Shown piece by piece: positions 50,861 through 62,733 of a stretch of DNA of 64,000 nucleotides (positions within the stretch are counted from its first letter, which is position 1; the number at the start of each line of letters is the position of its first letter). The stretch lies in assembly GCA_015183035.1 (NCBI GenBank), contig JACZZP010000001.1, forward strand, positions 930,001 to 994,000, given 5' to 3'. Origin of the DNA: Meloidogyne chitwoodi (taxonomy: Eukaryota; Nematoda; Chromadorea; Rhabditida; Meloidogynidae). The notes beneath the pieces were generated by a model. The model made no database searches and was not told the origin of the DNA. It saw only the letters and a list, made by a program, of their open reading frames with translations. A program made the position numbers and the translations under genes.

Positions 50861-51297
50861 TAAATATATAAAAATAATATAATTATAACGTGTTGATAAA
50901 TTTTCTTTGTTTTTTATCCAATTAATTAATTTTGTTGTATGTTATTTGCCTTGTAATTGTAATAGATATTGTATATTTATTAATATATAAAATATATATT
51001 AAATTAATTTTGGTATTTTCTTATAATTTTTAATATTTATTTTATTTTAATTTACACAGTTTTATTTTTTTAAATTAATTAAAAAGTTTAATTTTTGAGG
51101 AAAAAATTTAGTTAATAAATTATAACTTTAATTTGACTTTATTATTAATTAAATAATATATTCCAAATTTAAAAAAAAAAAGATTATTTATTTTTTAAAA
51201 AATATTAATATATTAATATTTGTTTCCATAACAACCTTTTTTATTTATTTACTTACTCTTATTTAAATTTATTATTTATTTTTATTTATTTAAAAAT
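50861..51297. other. Intergenic, A+T-rich
   Basis: Spacer between two plus-strand genes; nothing further seen. Confidence 0.5.
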
Positions 51298-53621
51298 ATG
51301 GCTAAATTTTATAATATTTATGGTGATCTAAAACAAATAAATTTTTGGTAAGAAAATTAAATTTTTAATTAAAATAATATAATAATTGAAGTATTGAACT
51401 TTATTTTATTGGACATTCTTCTACAAATACTGCATTAGATTTTAATGAATTTCTTAGTTTATTTTAATTAATTTTTTAAAAATAAATTTTAATTAATAGA
51501 AAATAAACAAAATGAAGAATTTAAAAATTTATTAGAGAACAATGAAAATAAAATTGAAGGAAATTTAATGGAAAAAAGAATAATAAAATGGTTAGAATTA
51601 ATACCTAAACCAACAGTAAATATTTTTATTTAATTAATAATTTAAATAAATAATTTAAATATATTTATAACAGTTAACAGAAGAAGGATTAAATGATAAA
51701 AATAAAGAAAAAGTTATAGAAGAGAATTTAATAATGTTTTATTATTTTAAATAAAATTTTTAATTTTTTAATTTAGTGAACCTTCTTCATATAATAATAA
51801 TAATAGAATATTTACAATTGTTGATTTTAATAATAATATTTTAAATGTTGAAGATAGAAAAAAGACAAAATGGTTATTTTTTAAATTATTAATTTTCTTA
51901 AGATTATTTTATTTATTTTTAAATATTAATTTATCAAATAAAAAAATAATTTAATTAAAATATAATTATTTATTTATTTAAGGGAAAAACAATTATTAAA
52001 TGAAAAATCAATTTGTTTGGCTAATTCAGATAAAAAAAATAAAAATTCTATTTTAAAATTCTCAGAACAAAAAATGAAAATAATGGCATATTTAGGACAA
52101 TTATCTGAACAAAAGTTTTTTTATTTGTTTTAAATTAATTAATTAATTATTTTAAAGTTATAATTTAAATGATGAATATTTACTTTTTGAATTAATTCTT
52201 TTAAATAATAATTTATTAAAAATTAAACCTGAAGGAATTGATTTTAATCAAAAAAATATAATAAATACTAAAAATGGAACTTTTTTTGCAAAAATATTAA
52301 TAAATGATTTTATTAAAGATTTTGATAAATTAATTGAAGAAGAAAAAGAAGAAAATAAAGAAGAAGAAGAAGAAGAAAATGATTTTTTTGAAATACCAGA
52401 AAATGAAGAAGAATATTGGTTACATTATTTTATTGAAATTGGTCTTTTTTAAATAAATAATTAAAATTAAATTAAAAATTAATTTATTTCAGCTCGTGCT
52501 CGCAATTTTTCTGATTCTAATTTACGTATTGAATGGTTTATTCAATTACCATTAAATACTGAAATTAAACCATTAGAAATAATTGAAGGAATAAGTCATC
52601 TTTGTGAGGCTAAAGCAGATGGAAATGTATTAATTAATTAATTTATTTATTTATAATAAATTTTTAAATAAAAATAATTACAATACAAAATTTATAAAAT
52701 TAAAAGAAGATTTTGGAAAAAATTTTAATTTATTCAAAAAATTTAAAAAATGTGGGATTACATTTTTAATTAAAAAATAAATAATTTTTTAATTTAATTT
52801 AATAAAATAATTTAAAAAGGAAGATATTTTTCATTTTGGTCAATTATTACAATTTAGTATTAAATATAAAAAACAAAAAATAATAAATGATAATTATTGT
52901 CCAAATATTTTATTTAAATTAACTTCAGAGGATTGTTGGAATAGAATTTATTTAAATGGTTTTTTATTTAATTAAAATTAATTTTATTTAATTCTCTCTT
53001 TTAAAGGATTTTCTTCTTTACAATTACCTATAAATCCAGAAATTAATAATAAATATTTTAAAATTCAATGTTGGAAACCTTCAATTAATTTTGAATCAAA
53101 ATTAACTCAATTAAAACATTTACATTTAGGAGATTTTAATTATTCTTTTTATAAAAATTGGGTAAATAAATTAATTAATTATTTAATTTTTAAATAATCA
53201 TTAAATATTTAAAATATATTTAATTTTAAAATAAATAAATTAATAAATTATAATTAAAAAAATGACAAATAATAATTTTAATTATTTTTTATTTTAAATA
53301 TAGCAAGCATTATTTAATCAAAAAATTAATTTATCTTTAAAAACAGAAAATAGTGGTTATTTAGATTTAATTATTAATTGTACACATCAAAGCAATAATT
53401 TTATTTCTTCTTCAATTTTAACTTCAATGAGATATAGTAAAATAATAATTAAAAAATCTGGGTATTTTAATTATTATTTAATAAATTTATTTAAAAAAAG
53501 GTTGGGATATGGATTACATTTAAAAATAACAAAAGTATTAGAAGAATTTGAAAAAGCAAAAAGTCAATTAATTGCATTTCGTGAACGAAAGAAAAAGCAA
53601 CAGAAAAATTTAAAAAAATGA
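51298..53621 (+). CDS. mks-1: MKS1-like B9-domain ciliary protein
   Basis: About eleven short exons, roughly 520 residues. The middle resembles the MKS1 pre-B9 segment (KMKIMAYLGQLSEQKYNLND, then LFELILLNNNLLKIKPEG). The B9 domain follows: ARARNFSDSNLRIEWFIQLP, EGISHLCEAKADGNEDIFHF, CWNRIYLNGFSSLQLP, then WKPSINFESKLTQLKHLHLG. The C-terminus is a basic coiled-coil (EEFEKAKSQLIAFRERKKKQ). MKS1 with the other B9 proteins forms part of the ciliary transition zone; in nematodes only sensory neurons are ciliated. An EEEEEE-rich insert near 52340-52380 is unusual. N-terminal exon joins are less certain. Confidence 0.8.
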
Positions 53622-53976
53622 TAATATTATATCTTTTTTTTAATAAATTTATTTTTTAGGTAATTAATAAAATATTTGAATTTTTATAATTATATTTAAA
53701 AAACTCCAAATTTTATTATATATTTTATAATATAGGTAACTTATTTATTATATTTACTTACTACATATAAGCAAATAATTATAAACAATTTAATTTTAAT
53801 AAATCAAAAAAGTGTTAAAATAAAATAAAAATATTTTTTCTTTTTAAATATTATTAAATTAATTAACCTCTAAATTTATATTAAATTATGTTTCTATAAA
53901 AAATATTTTTTTCAAAAAAAGAATAAAAGAATTACAAACAATTGACAAAAATAATAAATTTATTTTTCTTTTTTTA
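53622..53976. other. Intergenic between convergent genes
   Basis: A+T-rich spacer; nothing seen. Confidence 0.5.
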
Positions 53977-54471
53977 TCAAAAATTTTGTTGTCTTCTTAT
54001 TCCTCTAAAAACTTTACAATTTAAAATACTAAAAGGACAATTAAAAGAAAAACGTTTTTGTGTTATTTCTTTTAAAAATTGTTGTTTTTCTTCATTTTTA
54101 TTATTTATTAATTCTTTAATATTTTCTTCTTCTTTTATTTTAATTTTATTTAAATTTATTAATTCTCTTCTATTTAATTTATGTAATTTATTATTATTAC
54201 TAATTTGTTTTACAAAAGAACTTCTACGAAATTTTTCATAAAGAACAGGGCAAGGAAGTGAAGTAAAAAAACAAATTGGATTCATTCCAAAAGATTTTGA
54301 TGGAGAAACAATTAAATTTTGAGGAGAATAAATGTCATCATTTATATTATTATTAAATATTTGTTTTTGTAAATATTTACTTTTTATACAAATAATATTT
54401 AATAAAATTATTATAAAAAATAATAAATAATTAATTTTAAGAGAAAAATTGGTTAACATTTTTTTTGGCAT
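53977..54471 (-). CDS. Secreted precursor with CFFTSLPC loop (allatostatin-C/somatostatin-like)
   Basis: A single exon of 164 residues. After a basic start (MPKKMLTNFSLK) comes a signal sequence (INYLLFFIIILLNIICI). The precursor carries GMNPICFFTSLPCPV near residue 65, a C-X6-C loop with two aromatic residues after the first Cys, the ring size and pattern of allatostatin-C (CYFNPISC). Basic residues follow within about ten positions (KFRRSSF). A second C-X6-C, NCPFSILNC, lies near the C-terminus, after KRFSF. The gene at 56886 shares GMxPxCFFTSLPC. The peptide hormone role is inference; the paired motif is plain. Confidence 0.7.
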   Translation of the reverse strand: MPKKMLTNFSLKINYLLFFIIILLNIICIKSKYLQKQIFNNNINDDIYSPQNLIVSPSKSFGMNPICFFTSLPCPVLYEKFRRSSFVKQISNNNKLHKLNRRELINLNKIKIKEEENIKELINNKNEEKQQFLKEITQKRFSFNCPFSILNCKVFRGIRRQQNF

Positions 54472-55110
54472 TTTTTTAAGTAAAAATATTATTTTTAAAA
54501 TATGTGTAAAGGATATATTTAAATATAATTGCGTGAGTTTTAATAAATGAAATCTTGTAAAAAACTTTAAATATTTAAATACTGGATTATAAAAGCATTT
54601 TTAAGGGCGGAATATATTAAAAGAAAATAAAAAGCTTTTAATAATTATTAAAAAGGAGTTTTTAATGGAAATATATAATTAATGGATTTTGAGATTTTTG
54701 ATATAAATAAATTTATTTTAAAATTATAATTTTATTAAAAATTTGGAAAAATGTTATTTTTTAATTATTATTAAAAAATAATATTAAAAGTTCAAATATT
54801 TTAATCCTTTTAAATTTTACTTAAAGACAAAAAATCAAAATTATAAAAAATAAATATTTAAATATCATTTATTCAAAGTTAAGAAAAAAAGAAAATTAAA
54901 ATTTGGCACGGAAAGTGCGCGGGAATATATTAAATAAATAAATAAATTATATTTATTTATTTATTAATATGATGTAGAGTCTTTTTTAGTTTTTTTTTAA
55001 AGTTTTATGATTTAATATTAAAATAATTAAATTAATTTATATAAAATATATATTTAAATATATTTTTAATTAACTAAAATTTAAATAAGAATTCATCTAA
55101 ATTTATTTAT
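54472..55110. other. Intergenic, A+T-rich
   Basis: Nothing supported apart from presumed promoter sequence for the precursor at 53977-54471. Confidence 0.5.
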
Positions 55111-55409
55111 TTATTTGCAATAACCAGCTTTACATTTCATTCCAAATGGACATTGATTTATTTTATCACAAATTACAGAGGCTCTTTCATAACTACTAAA
55201 AATTTAAAAATATATTTTTTTTTTATTCTAAAGTAGAAAAACAATTATTTTTAGTTTTTTATTAATAAAAATTAAAAATCAATTTTTAAAATATTTTTAA
55301 TAATTTCTATACTTTTATTGATTGGTAAAGCATTGAGTGAAATGATGAAAATAATTAAAAGAAGAGAATAAAAGAAAATAAAAAATTTTAATTTTAAAAA
55401 TAAATACAT
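55111..55409 (-). CDS. Possible small cysteine-rich secreted peptide
   Basis: The right part (ATG at 55409) encodes a convincing signal peptide (MYLFLKLKFFIFFYSLLLII ... LNALPINK). The left part (55111 to about 55198) encodes SYERASVICDKINQC followed by PFGMKCKAGYCK and a stop, a four-cysteine peptide. The only GT donor I find (GTATAG, about 55308) leaves one base, whereas the acceptor at about 55200 needs two, so the two parts do not join in frame as written. Either a splice site is missed or the gene is broken. Confidence 0.35.
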
Positions 55410-56885
55410 GTAATTCTATAAAAATAAATAAATATTATTTTTATAAATAAATAATTAAAAATAAAATTATTTTTATTATTTTATATGAATGACAGATAAT
55501 AAATATATTAAATAAAATTTATTGAAATTAAAGTAAAAAAAAAAAAAATACATGGAAAACAAAATAATAAAAAAAGGTTTTGCTTACTAATAAAAATATT
55601 AAAAGTTTTTTTAATGTAATATAAGACTTAATTTTAATTTCTAAAAAATTAATAATTATTTAAAGAATTAATTAATTTAAAAAAATAAAATAAAAAATCT
55701 TTTTATTTTGTTGCTTATTTTTAGTTATTAAATAATAAAAAATATTTTGAAAGAAAAAATTAGTTAATTATTTTGAAATAAAGAAAAATTAATTATTTAT
55801 TTACGCAACTTGTTTTTATATTTTAATGACGAAATATATTTATTTAATTATATTTGTTTTAAAGTTTTAAAGCATTTATTTTTATAATTTATTAAATTAT
55901 TATAGTCTTTTGTATTTAATTAATTTTTTTATAAATATAACTTTAAATAAAATAGGAAAAAAAATAATTATATTATATTATAGTATAATAATATAAAATA
56001 AAATTTTAATTAAATTTATTTTTATAAAAAAATTATATTATAATTTATTTTTATTTATTTTAAATTTAAATAAATATTTAATATTTTTTAATATTTTATT
56101 ATTACTTTTTTTATTTAAAAAATTTAAAATTCATCATTTAAATATAATCTTCAGAATATTTTTCAAGAAATATAGTTTAATAAAATAATAATCTTTAATA
56201 AGCACTTTTACTTTTAAAATTTTTATTTTTTTTATTAAATTACGTATATTATTATTAATTTTTTTAAATAGGATTTTTATTTAACGGAAGTAAAAAATTG
56301 TTATAAATAAAAATTATGACGGTTAAATATAATTCTCTTAAAAAAATATATTTTAAAAAATAAAATTATCACAAATTTATTTATTTATTAAATAAAAATG
56401 ATATTTAAAATTAAATTAATAGTTAAAAATATTAAAATGTTTAAATACATACAAATTCCTTTCTTTTTAAAGGTGATTTTTAATAAATATTTAGTCGAAA
56501 TAATTTTGACAAATTTTTTATTAATAAAAATTTAAAAATTAAAACAATTTTATTTTTTCCCCAAATAAATAAATTAATTTTTTTTTAAATTTTTAATATA
56601 TGAACAATAATTATTACGTCAATTAATTTTTAAAATAATTTTATTATATTGTTTATTTTCAATTAAAATATTTTAAATAAATAAATTCTATTTTTTTTTA
56701 TTTTATTTTAATAAATTCCAAATATATAATATAATCTTATTATTTAATATAATTATATTATTATATTTTTGTTACGCCCCTTATTTATGGCAAAAAATAT
56801 AAATAAAAGAGATAAAATTATAAATAGTTTTATATATTTATTTTGTTTTTTTAAATAATATTTTTTAATTTTTTCATTTAAAAAA
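55410..56885. other. Intergenic, A+T-rich, 1.5 kb
   Basis: Extremely A+T-rich. No exon, RNA or repeat could be supported. Confidence 0.5.
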
Positions 56886-57305
56886 ATGAATATTTTATTA
56901 AAATTATTATTATTAATTAATTTTATATTTATTTATTCTTTTATTTTTATAAATTCAATTAAATTAACTAATGATTTACGTCATAGAAGAAGAATCCAAA
57001 ATTCTGCAATGCTTAGAGATTGGCCAAAAACAAGAGTTTTAAATCAAAATAATAATATTTTTAAAAAATTAAAAAATGATTTAAAAGAAATTCAAATTTA
57101 TCCTCTTGGAATGCATCCATTGTGTTTTTTTACTTCTCTTCCATGTTCTAATTCTTATAATAAATTAAAAAAATATATAACAACAAAAAGAAATGAAAAA
57201 AATAATAAAAAAGAAGTAAAAATAAAAGTAGAAAAACAACAAAAACAAAAAGAAGAAAAAGAAAATTTTGAAAAGAATATTATTTTACTTACAGAAGAAA
57301 AATAA
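56886..57305 (+). CDS. Second secreted precursor with CFFTSLPC loop
   Basis: A single exon of 139 residues. The signal peptide is followed by LRHRRRIQNS (a furin-type site) and then YPLGMHPLCFFTSLPCSN near residue 76, with KLKK shortly after. It shares GMxPxCFFTSLPC with the precursor at 53977-54471 on the other strand, while the rest has diverged. The C-terminal third is a Lys/Glu-rich low-complexity tail. The C-X6-C ring fits allatostatin-C-type peptides. Likely a paralogue made by inverted duplication. Confidence 0.7.
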   Translation: MNILLKLLLLINFIFIYSFIFINSIKLTNDLRHRRRIQNSAMLRDWPKTRVLNQNNNIFKKLKNDLKEIQIYPLGMHPLCFFTSLPCSNSYNKLKKYITTKRNEKNNKKEVKIKVEKQQKQKEEKENFEKNIILLTEEK

Positions 57306-58494
57306 AATAAAATATATTTTAAAATTAAATAAATAAAATTATAAAAATATTTAATAATAATAAAATTAAAAAAACTTTAAAAAATTATTTTAATTAAGTA
57401 TTTATAAAGAGTAATTAAATTGATAAATTACTTTATTTATTTATTTAATTATATTTATATATATTTTTTTTAATATTTTTAATTTTAAAACAATTAAAAA
57501 TTTCTTTAAAAATAAATTTAAATTTTTTGACCTATGTAAAACAGCTATTTTTTAAATAAAATTTTTATTTTAATTTAATAAATATTAATTAATATTTTAA
57601 ATAATTAAATATATTTAAAATTGAATTCTTAAATCATTTTTAAAATTTTTAAGCAAAAAATACTTTTTTTAAATAAATAACTAAATATAAAAATTTAAAA
57701 TTTAATAAATATTTTTTTTAATAAAATAACTTTTTTGTCTTTTACAAAAAATTTATTTGTATTAGACTATAATACCTATTTATTTTTATTTAAATAAAGA
57801 AAAAAATAATAAAAAATAAATTTTAAAAATTTGTTAAATTAAAATTAAAAAAATACACTAATATATTTATTTATTTAAAGTTCATAATATTTGTTTACTA
57901 ATTACCGTACATTCTCTAAAATAATACTTAAATTTTATATAATTTACTGTATTTAATTAGAAAGAGAATTAATATATAATATTAAGTACACATTGAAACA
58001 TTAAATATATTTAATAAATGTTAGTTCCAAATTAATTAAAAATATTATTTAGAATCAAATATAAATAAATATAAAAATGTATTTTAAATACTCTAGACTA
58101 ATGTATTATTTATTTAATTAATTAATTTCCGCTACATTTGAATGATATAAATTGAATAATATTTTATAGTATAAGTATTAACTTACATTAAACAAACACG
58201 TGACTTTAACACTAAAAATTAATATTTTGTTTTTGTTTAGTTTAAATAAATTAAAAATATTAATTAAAATATAAAAATTAATAAATATATTGAAAAATAA
58301 ATTATTTCAAATATCTATCTTTTTTAATAAAAAATAATCAGGACAAACTATAAAAAATAAATTTTTATTTAATATTACCGGTTCTCTGAACACCAAAAAA
58401 ATATATATTAGGTAGGTATATTTGATATTATAATACTAAACAAATTTATTAAACAAATAATTATGTGGTATATATTTATTCATTATAAATATTT
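57306..58494. other. Intergenic, A+T-rich, 1.2 kb
   Basis: Between convergent genes. Nothing coding or structured recognised. Confidence 0.5.
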
Positions 58495-59387
58495 TTATTT
58501 TGTCTCATTCTTTGCCTTAATATTTTCTTCAGATTTAACCTTTGGATATGTTGGGAGATAAAAAGGAACGTCGGCAGTATAAATCTAAAAATTTATCTTT
58601 AAATTATTTAATTTCAAAGCAAGCAAACCCTCTCCAAAGAATCTTCATTGCTTCTAGCAGAATTTAATACATCAAATAACTGTCTAATTCCTCTTCTGAG
58701 CCTAGCAGCATCACTACCGCTAAATGAACTTAATACTTCCAAAGGATCAGTGACCTGCATTTGTAGAATACGAAAATAGCTCATCTTGCCCAAAACAGAA
58801 TTTCTAAAGTTTTTTTTAATTTCTATTAAAATAATTATTTTAAATTATTTACTGATTAACAGGCCACAGATCATTTGCCGGTAAAATAAGTTTAAACTTG
58901 AGTTGTTGTCCAGGCCCAATTAATCCAACATTGGGAGAAGCAAATAAATTGACACATGCTCGTTCAAGTTTAACAAGTTGTTCAGTTGTAAAAGCATCCT
59001 TTGGCTAATAAAATTTAAATTATTATATATAGAATTCTGAAATCTCTTACTTCATAGTGTTGAACTTTAAAAACAATCCAATCATATTTTGAATTATTAT
59101 GCAAAGTTATAGGTACAAATTGCGCCTTCTTGTACAAGTTTCTCCCGCTAAAGGTCACAATACTGAAGAAAAAGTTGGAAAATTAATTTTAAAAAATTAT
59201 AAAGAGAATTAACTCACCATGGCTCTACGAAAAGTTTTTTACTTGGAAGTGAAAGAGCAGGTTCACATAATTCCCATGCAATATCTCCTTGTTCATCAAC
59301 AAACATTGCTGATTGAAGAGAATCCGTATTAAGTGTGGCCACATTTTGATTTGATGATGGAAAAAAAATTCGCCTTAGGAAGTCCAT
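58495..59387 (-). CDS. Conserved-looking protein, possible MSP-type fold
   Basis: Five exons in phase from MDFLRRIFFPSSNQNVATLN (start 59387) to a tail VPFYLPTYPKVKSEE (stop 58495), about 220-235 residues. The central part, FSGRNLYKKAQFVPITLHNN then SKYDWIVFKVQHYEP, followed by SPNVGLIGPGQQLKLKFILP, has the strand-and-turn rhythm of a major-sperm-protein/Ig-like domain, with the GPGQQ turn before a closing strand. A helical segment follows (RLRRGIRQLFDVLNSA). Codon use is less A+T-rich than in the orphan genes, which supports a conserved gene. The fold assignment is tentative. Confidence 0.6.
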
Positions 59388-60008
59388 ACTGAAAATGTTA
59401 ATTTGTGAAAGGGAAAAATAAAAAGTGTCTTCAGTTTAAATTGTTTAAATAGTATATAGTAACAAGCCTGTGAATATAAAAAGTACACGGTAAAGGTAAA
59501 TTCATTACTAGAGACCAGCATTATTTTGGCGATTTTTACAAAATTATGTGCAAAAATAACAAAAAATAACTTTAATTCGATAAAAAAAGGTCAAAAACGC
59601 ATTATAGTAGCAAATTTATCGTAAAAACAATGAAAAATTTTGTGAAATGATCTGAAACACGAGTTGCTTTTAGGTGATCTTTTGTTTCAATTTAACCATT
59701 TTTAGAATTATCTCCCCAGTCATTCATCAAAACATTGAAGATCAAATTTTTGTGCCTGTGTTGGGAAGAATGATGATTGTGGAACAATATGAAATAGTTA
59801 TGGAACAATGTGTAGTAATGGAAAACTAAATTATGTGTTTATCCTTAAAAAAAAAAATATTTTTTTAACAATAAAATTATATTTTATTACATGATTTAAT
59901 GTACATATTTAAGAATATTATTTTATTTACATAATCTTTACAAAAACACAAAAATAATTTCTAAACAATATATTTATTTAATTATACATATAGTTAATCA
60001 TTTAATAA
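59388..60008. other. Intergenic, moderately A+T-rich
   Basis: The stretch 59440-59830 is less A+T-rich than most spacers but shows no exon, RNA or inverted repeat I can support. Confidence 0.45.
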
Positions 60009-61797
60009 TCAAATAATTTGCGACGGCAAAACACCATATAATGATTCTGGAGGTCCAGAAGGTGAAACAATGGAATCCTGAGTTTGCTCATACTCATCTT
60101 TTGGTTTATGTGAGACAACTTTGAGTCTTGACTGTAAAAGAAGTAAATAAAATTAATTACCAAAAATAATATTTAATTACCTCATCTGGTCTTTTTATAT
60201 AAGTAGGTTCCCAATCCATTGGCTGGTCACTGTGAATGTTTCGAACTACCAACATTTGAATAAAAACCTTTTCAAGACCAACATAGTCAGGTCGTTGACG
60301 ATAGTTTAAAGTACGAAGATAGTCCATAATTGATCTGAATGCAAGTGGGCAACTCTGAAATTTTAAATATAATTTATTTAAAAAATAATAAACTGACATG
60401 CATATATTCACTTTCAATTAAATATTCCTTCAATATAGCGGTTTTTTCGCGTGTATCTTGCCCAAACCAAGGTAGTGAGCCATTATTCAAATCAACTAAC
60501 ATATAAATGAGTGACCTAAATTAAATAAAAAATAAATAATTGGTCATTTAATTGCTGAGTTTTCTTACCAAAGATCGTCATGACGGCCAAGTTCAATCCG
60601 TTTATGCGCTAAAAATATTTATATATTCAAAATCTGTAATAATTAAAGTAATACCATTCAAACTACAGTAGCCAGGTGTTCCACGAAATGGAATATCTTT
60701 TCTTGTTTTTCTTAACAATTTTATCCCTCTCTTCTTCAATGATCGTGACAATCCAAAATCTATCAAATAAACTCTTCTCAGATTTTCTCGATCAACTGCA
60801 AAATTAGCTGGTTTAACGTCTCTATGCACATAATAAATGCTATGAAGAAAAGCAATTCCCTGAAAATAAATTTAAAATATTTTTTGATAAATTGTCGATA
60901 TACTCTTAAGGCCTGAATTCCAATTCGTAGAACAGTACCAGTTGTCAACTTGAATTTAGGCCTTTGATCTTGTAAATCTGCTATAGACTTGCCAAGAAGT
61001 GCCATGACCAGAACTCGAAAAGGCTTTTCTTTTGCTAAAAATTAAAAAATATTTTCTCAATTTAAAACTACTCACATCCACATTTTCCATATGTAATAAA
61101 CTTTGCAGCATAAGAAGAGAACTGTAGTCGCTTTAAAATATGCGCTTCTAATGGTAAGAGCTGATCTTGTCTTTTTTGATCCATACGTTCTAGTTTCATT
61201 GCATATTTGCTACCATCAGTTGCAATTACTTTATACACTACACCACAGCCACCTAATAATAAAATTTTGGGATTTTAAATAATTTTCTAGAAAAAACTAA
61301 CCAGCGCCTAAAGACTCAGCAACAACAAATTGTCCAAGTTTTGTTCCAGCAGGGAATTTTAGAAGATTTTCGTCCAATTTTGCTGTTTCCTTGCCTTTCG
61401 CCCCTGGTTCTGCATTTTTCACTGCTACTCCTTTTGTTTGAAGAGCCTGGTCTTCTTTTGGTGAAACTTTTTCTTCCTCAGTCTTCTTTTCACCTTTTGG
61501 CACCACTCCAGTTTCTGAAGGAGGTAATTTTTTAGGTATTGATGGTATTTCCACTTTTGCCTCAAAGCCATGCCCTTCTTTTTCTTCTTGTTTTGCAGGT
61601 TTTTCCTCCGTTGCTTTGTCTTTCGATTTCTTTTTCTTCTTTTTACAGCAATGAATCCAAGAACAAGCAGGAAGAAGTACCATTGAAAAAATAAATAATG
61701 CATAAACAAGTAGAATTGAGTCGATGCCGATTAGGATTGGACACATTTTAGAATAATGGCTAATATGAATTGAGGAGAATTTGAATAAATATTTCAT
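60009..61797 (-). CDS. Membrane-anchored CK1/TTBK-like kinase
   Basis: The N-terminus has one transmembrane helix (ILIGIDSILLVYALFIFSMV), a Cys/Lys cluster (CCKKKKKKSKDK) and a Lys/Glu/Pro-rich linker. The kinase domain follows: AESLGAGGCGVVYKVIATDG, YAMKLERMDQ with the catalytic Lys, LPLEAHILKRL, HRDVKPANFAV, DFGLSRSLKK, RGTPGYCS, and GRHDDLWSLIYMLVDLNNGS. This belongs to the worm-expanded casein-kinase-1/tau-tubulin-kinase-like group. Ser/Thr kinase residues are intact. Seven or so exons, about 470 residues. The start at 61797 or the internal ATG at 61743 are both possible; both precede the helix. The 15-bp minisatellite begins just upstream. Confidence 0.82.
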
Positions 61798-61804
61798 TTA
61801 TATA

Positions 61805-61875
61805 CTAGGGTTTCCCAAAAGTTCTCGCTGTTGGTCGCCATTTTGCGAACAGTGGTCCAATTTGTACAAGTAATA
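61805..61875. other. Mariner-end-like sequence beside the minisatellite
   Basis: CTAGGGTTTCCCAAAAGTTC followed by TCGCTGTTGG recalls the GG..CCCAAAAGTTC ends of some mariner transposons. No matching opposite end was found beyond the minisatellite. Weak. Confidence 0.25.
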
Positions 61876-62715
61876 TTGAGTCAGAGACGCTTGAGTCAGA
61901 GACGCTTGAGTCAGAGACGCTTGAGTCAGAGACGCTTGAGTCAGAGACGCTTGAGTCAGAGACGCTTGAGTCAGAGACGCTTGAGTCAGAGACGCTTGAG
62001 TCAGAGACGCTTGAGTCAGAGACGCTTGAGTCAGAGACGCTTGAGTCAGAGACGCTTGAGTCAGAGACGCTTGAGTCAGAGACGCTTGAGTCAGAGACGC
62101 TTGAGTCAGAGACGCTTGAGTCAGAGACGCTTGAGTCAGAGACGCTTGAGTCAGAGACGCTTGAGTCAGAGACGCTTGAGTCAGAGACGCTTGAGTCAGA
62201 GACGCTTGAGTCAGAGACGCTTGAGTCAGAGACGCTTGAGTCAGAGACGCTTGAGTCAGAGACGCTTGAGTCAGAGACGCTTGAGTCAGAGACGCTTGAG
62301 TCAGAGACGCTTGAGTCAGAGACGCTTGAGTCAGAGACGCTTGAGTCAGAGACGCTTGAGTCAGAGACGCTTGAGTCAGAGACGCTTGAGTCAGAGACGC
62401 TTGAGTCAGAGACGCTTGAGTCAGAGACGCTTGAGTCAGAGACGCTTGAGTCAGAGACGCTTGAGTCAGAGACGCTTGAGTCAGAGACGCTTGAGTCAGA
62501 GACGCTTGAGTCAGAGACGCTTGAGTCAGAGACGCTTGAGTCAGAGACGCTTGAGTCAGAGACGCTTGAGTCAGAGACGCTTGAGTCAGAGACGCTTGAG
62601 TCAGAGACGCTTGAGTCAGAGACGCTTGAGTCAGAGACGCTTGAGTCAGAGACGCTTGAGTCAGAGACGCTTGAGTCAGAGACGCTTGAGTCAGAGACGC
62701 TTGAGTCAGAGACGC
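61876..62715. repeat. Perfect 15-bp minisatellite, 56 copies
   Basis: Unit TTGAGTCAGAGACGC repeated without a single visible change across 840 bp, exactly 56 units. Because 15 is a multiple of three and the unit has no stop in several frames, both strands are open throughout (repeats of RRLSQ and SLTQA). There is no start context, splice or homology support for a protein. Perfect homogeneity implies very recent expansion or ongoing turnover; an assembly effect is also possible. Confidence 0.97.
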
Positions 62716-62733
62716 TTGTCTACGTTTCAATTT

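Noticed and set aside
61876..62715. CRISPR array or telomere repeat
   Set aside because: Units are contiguous without spacers, and the unit does not resemble the canonical nematode telomere repeat TTAGGC; it is an internal minisatellite.
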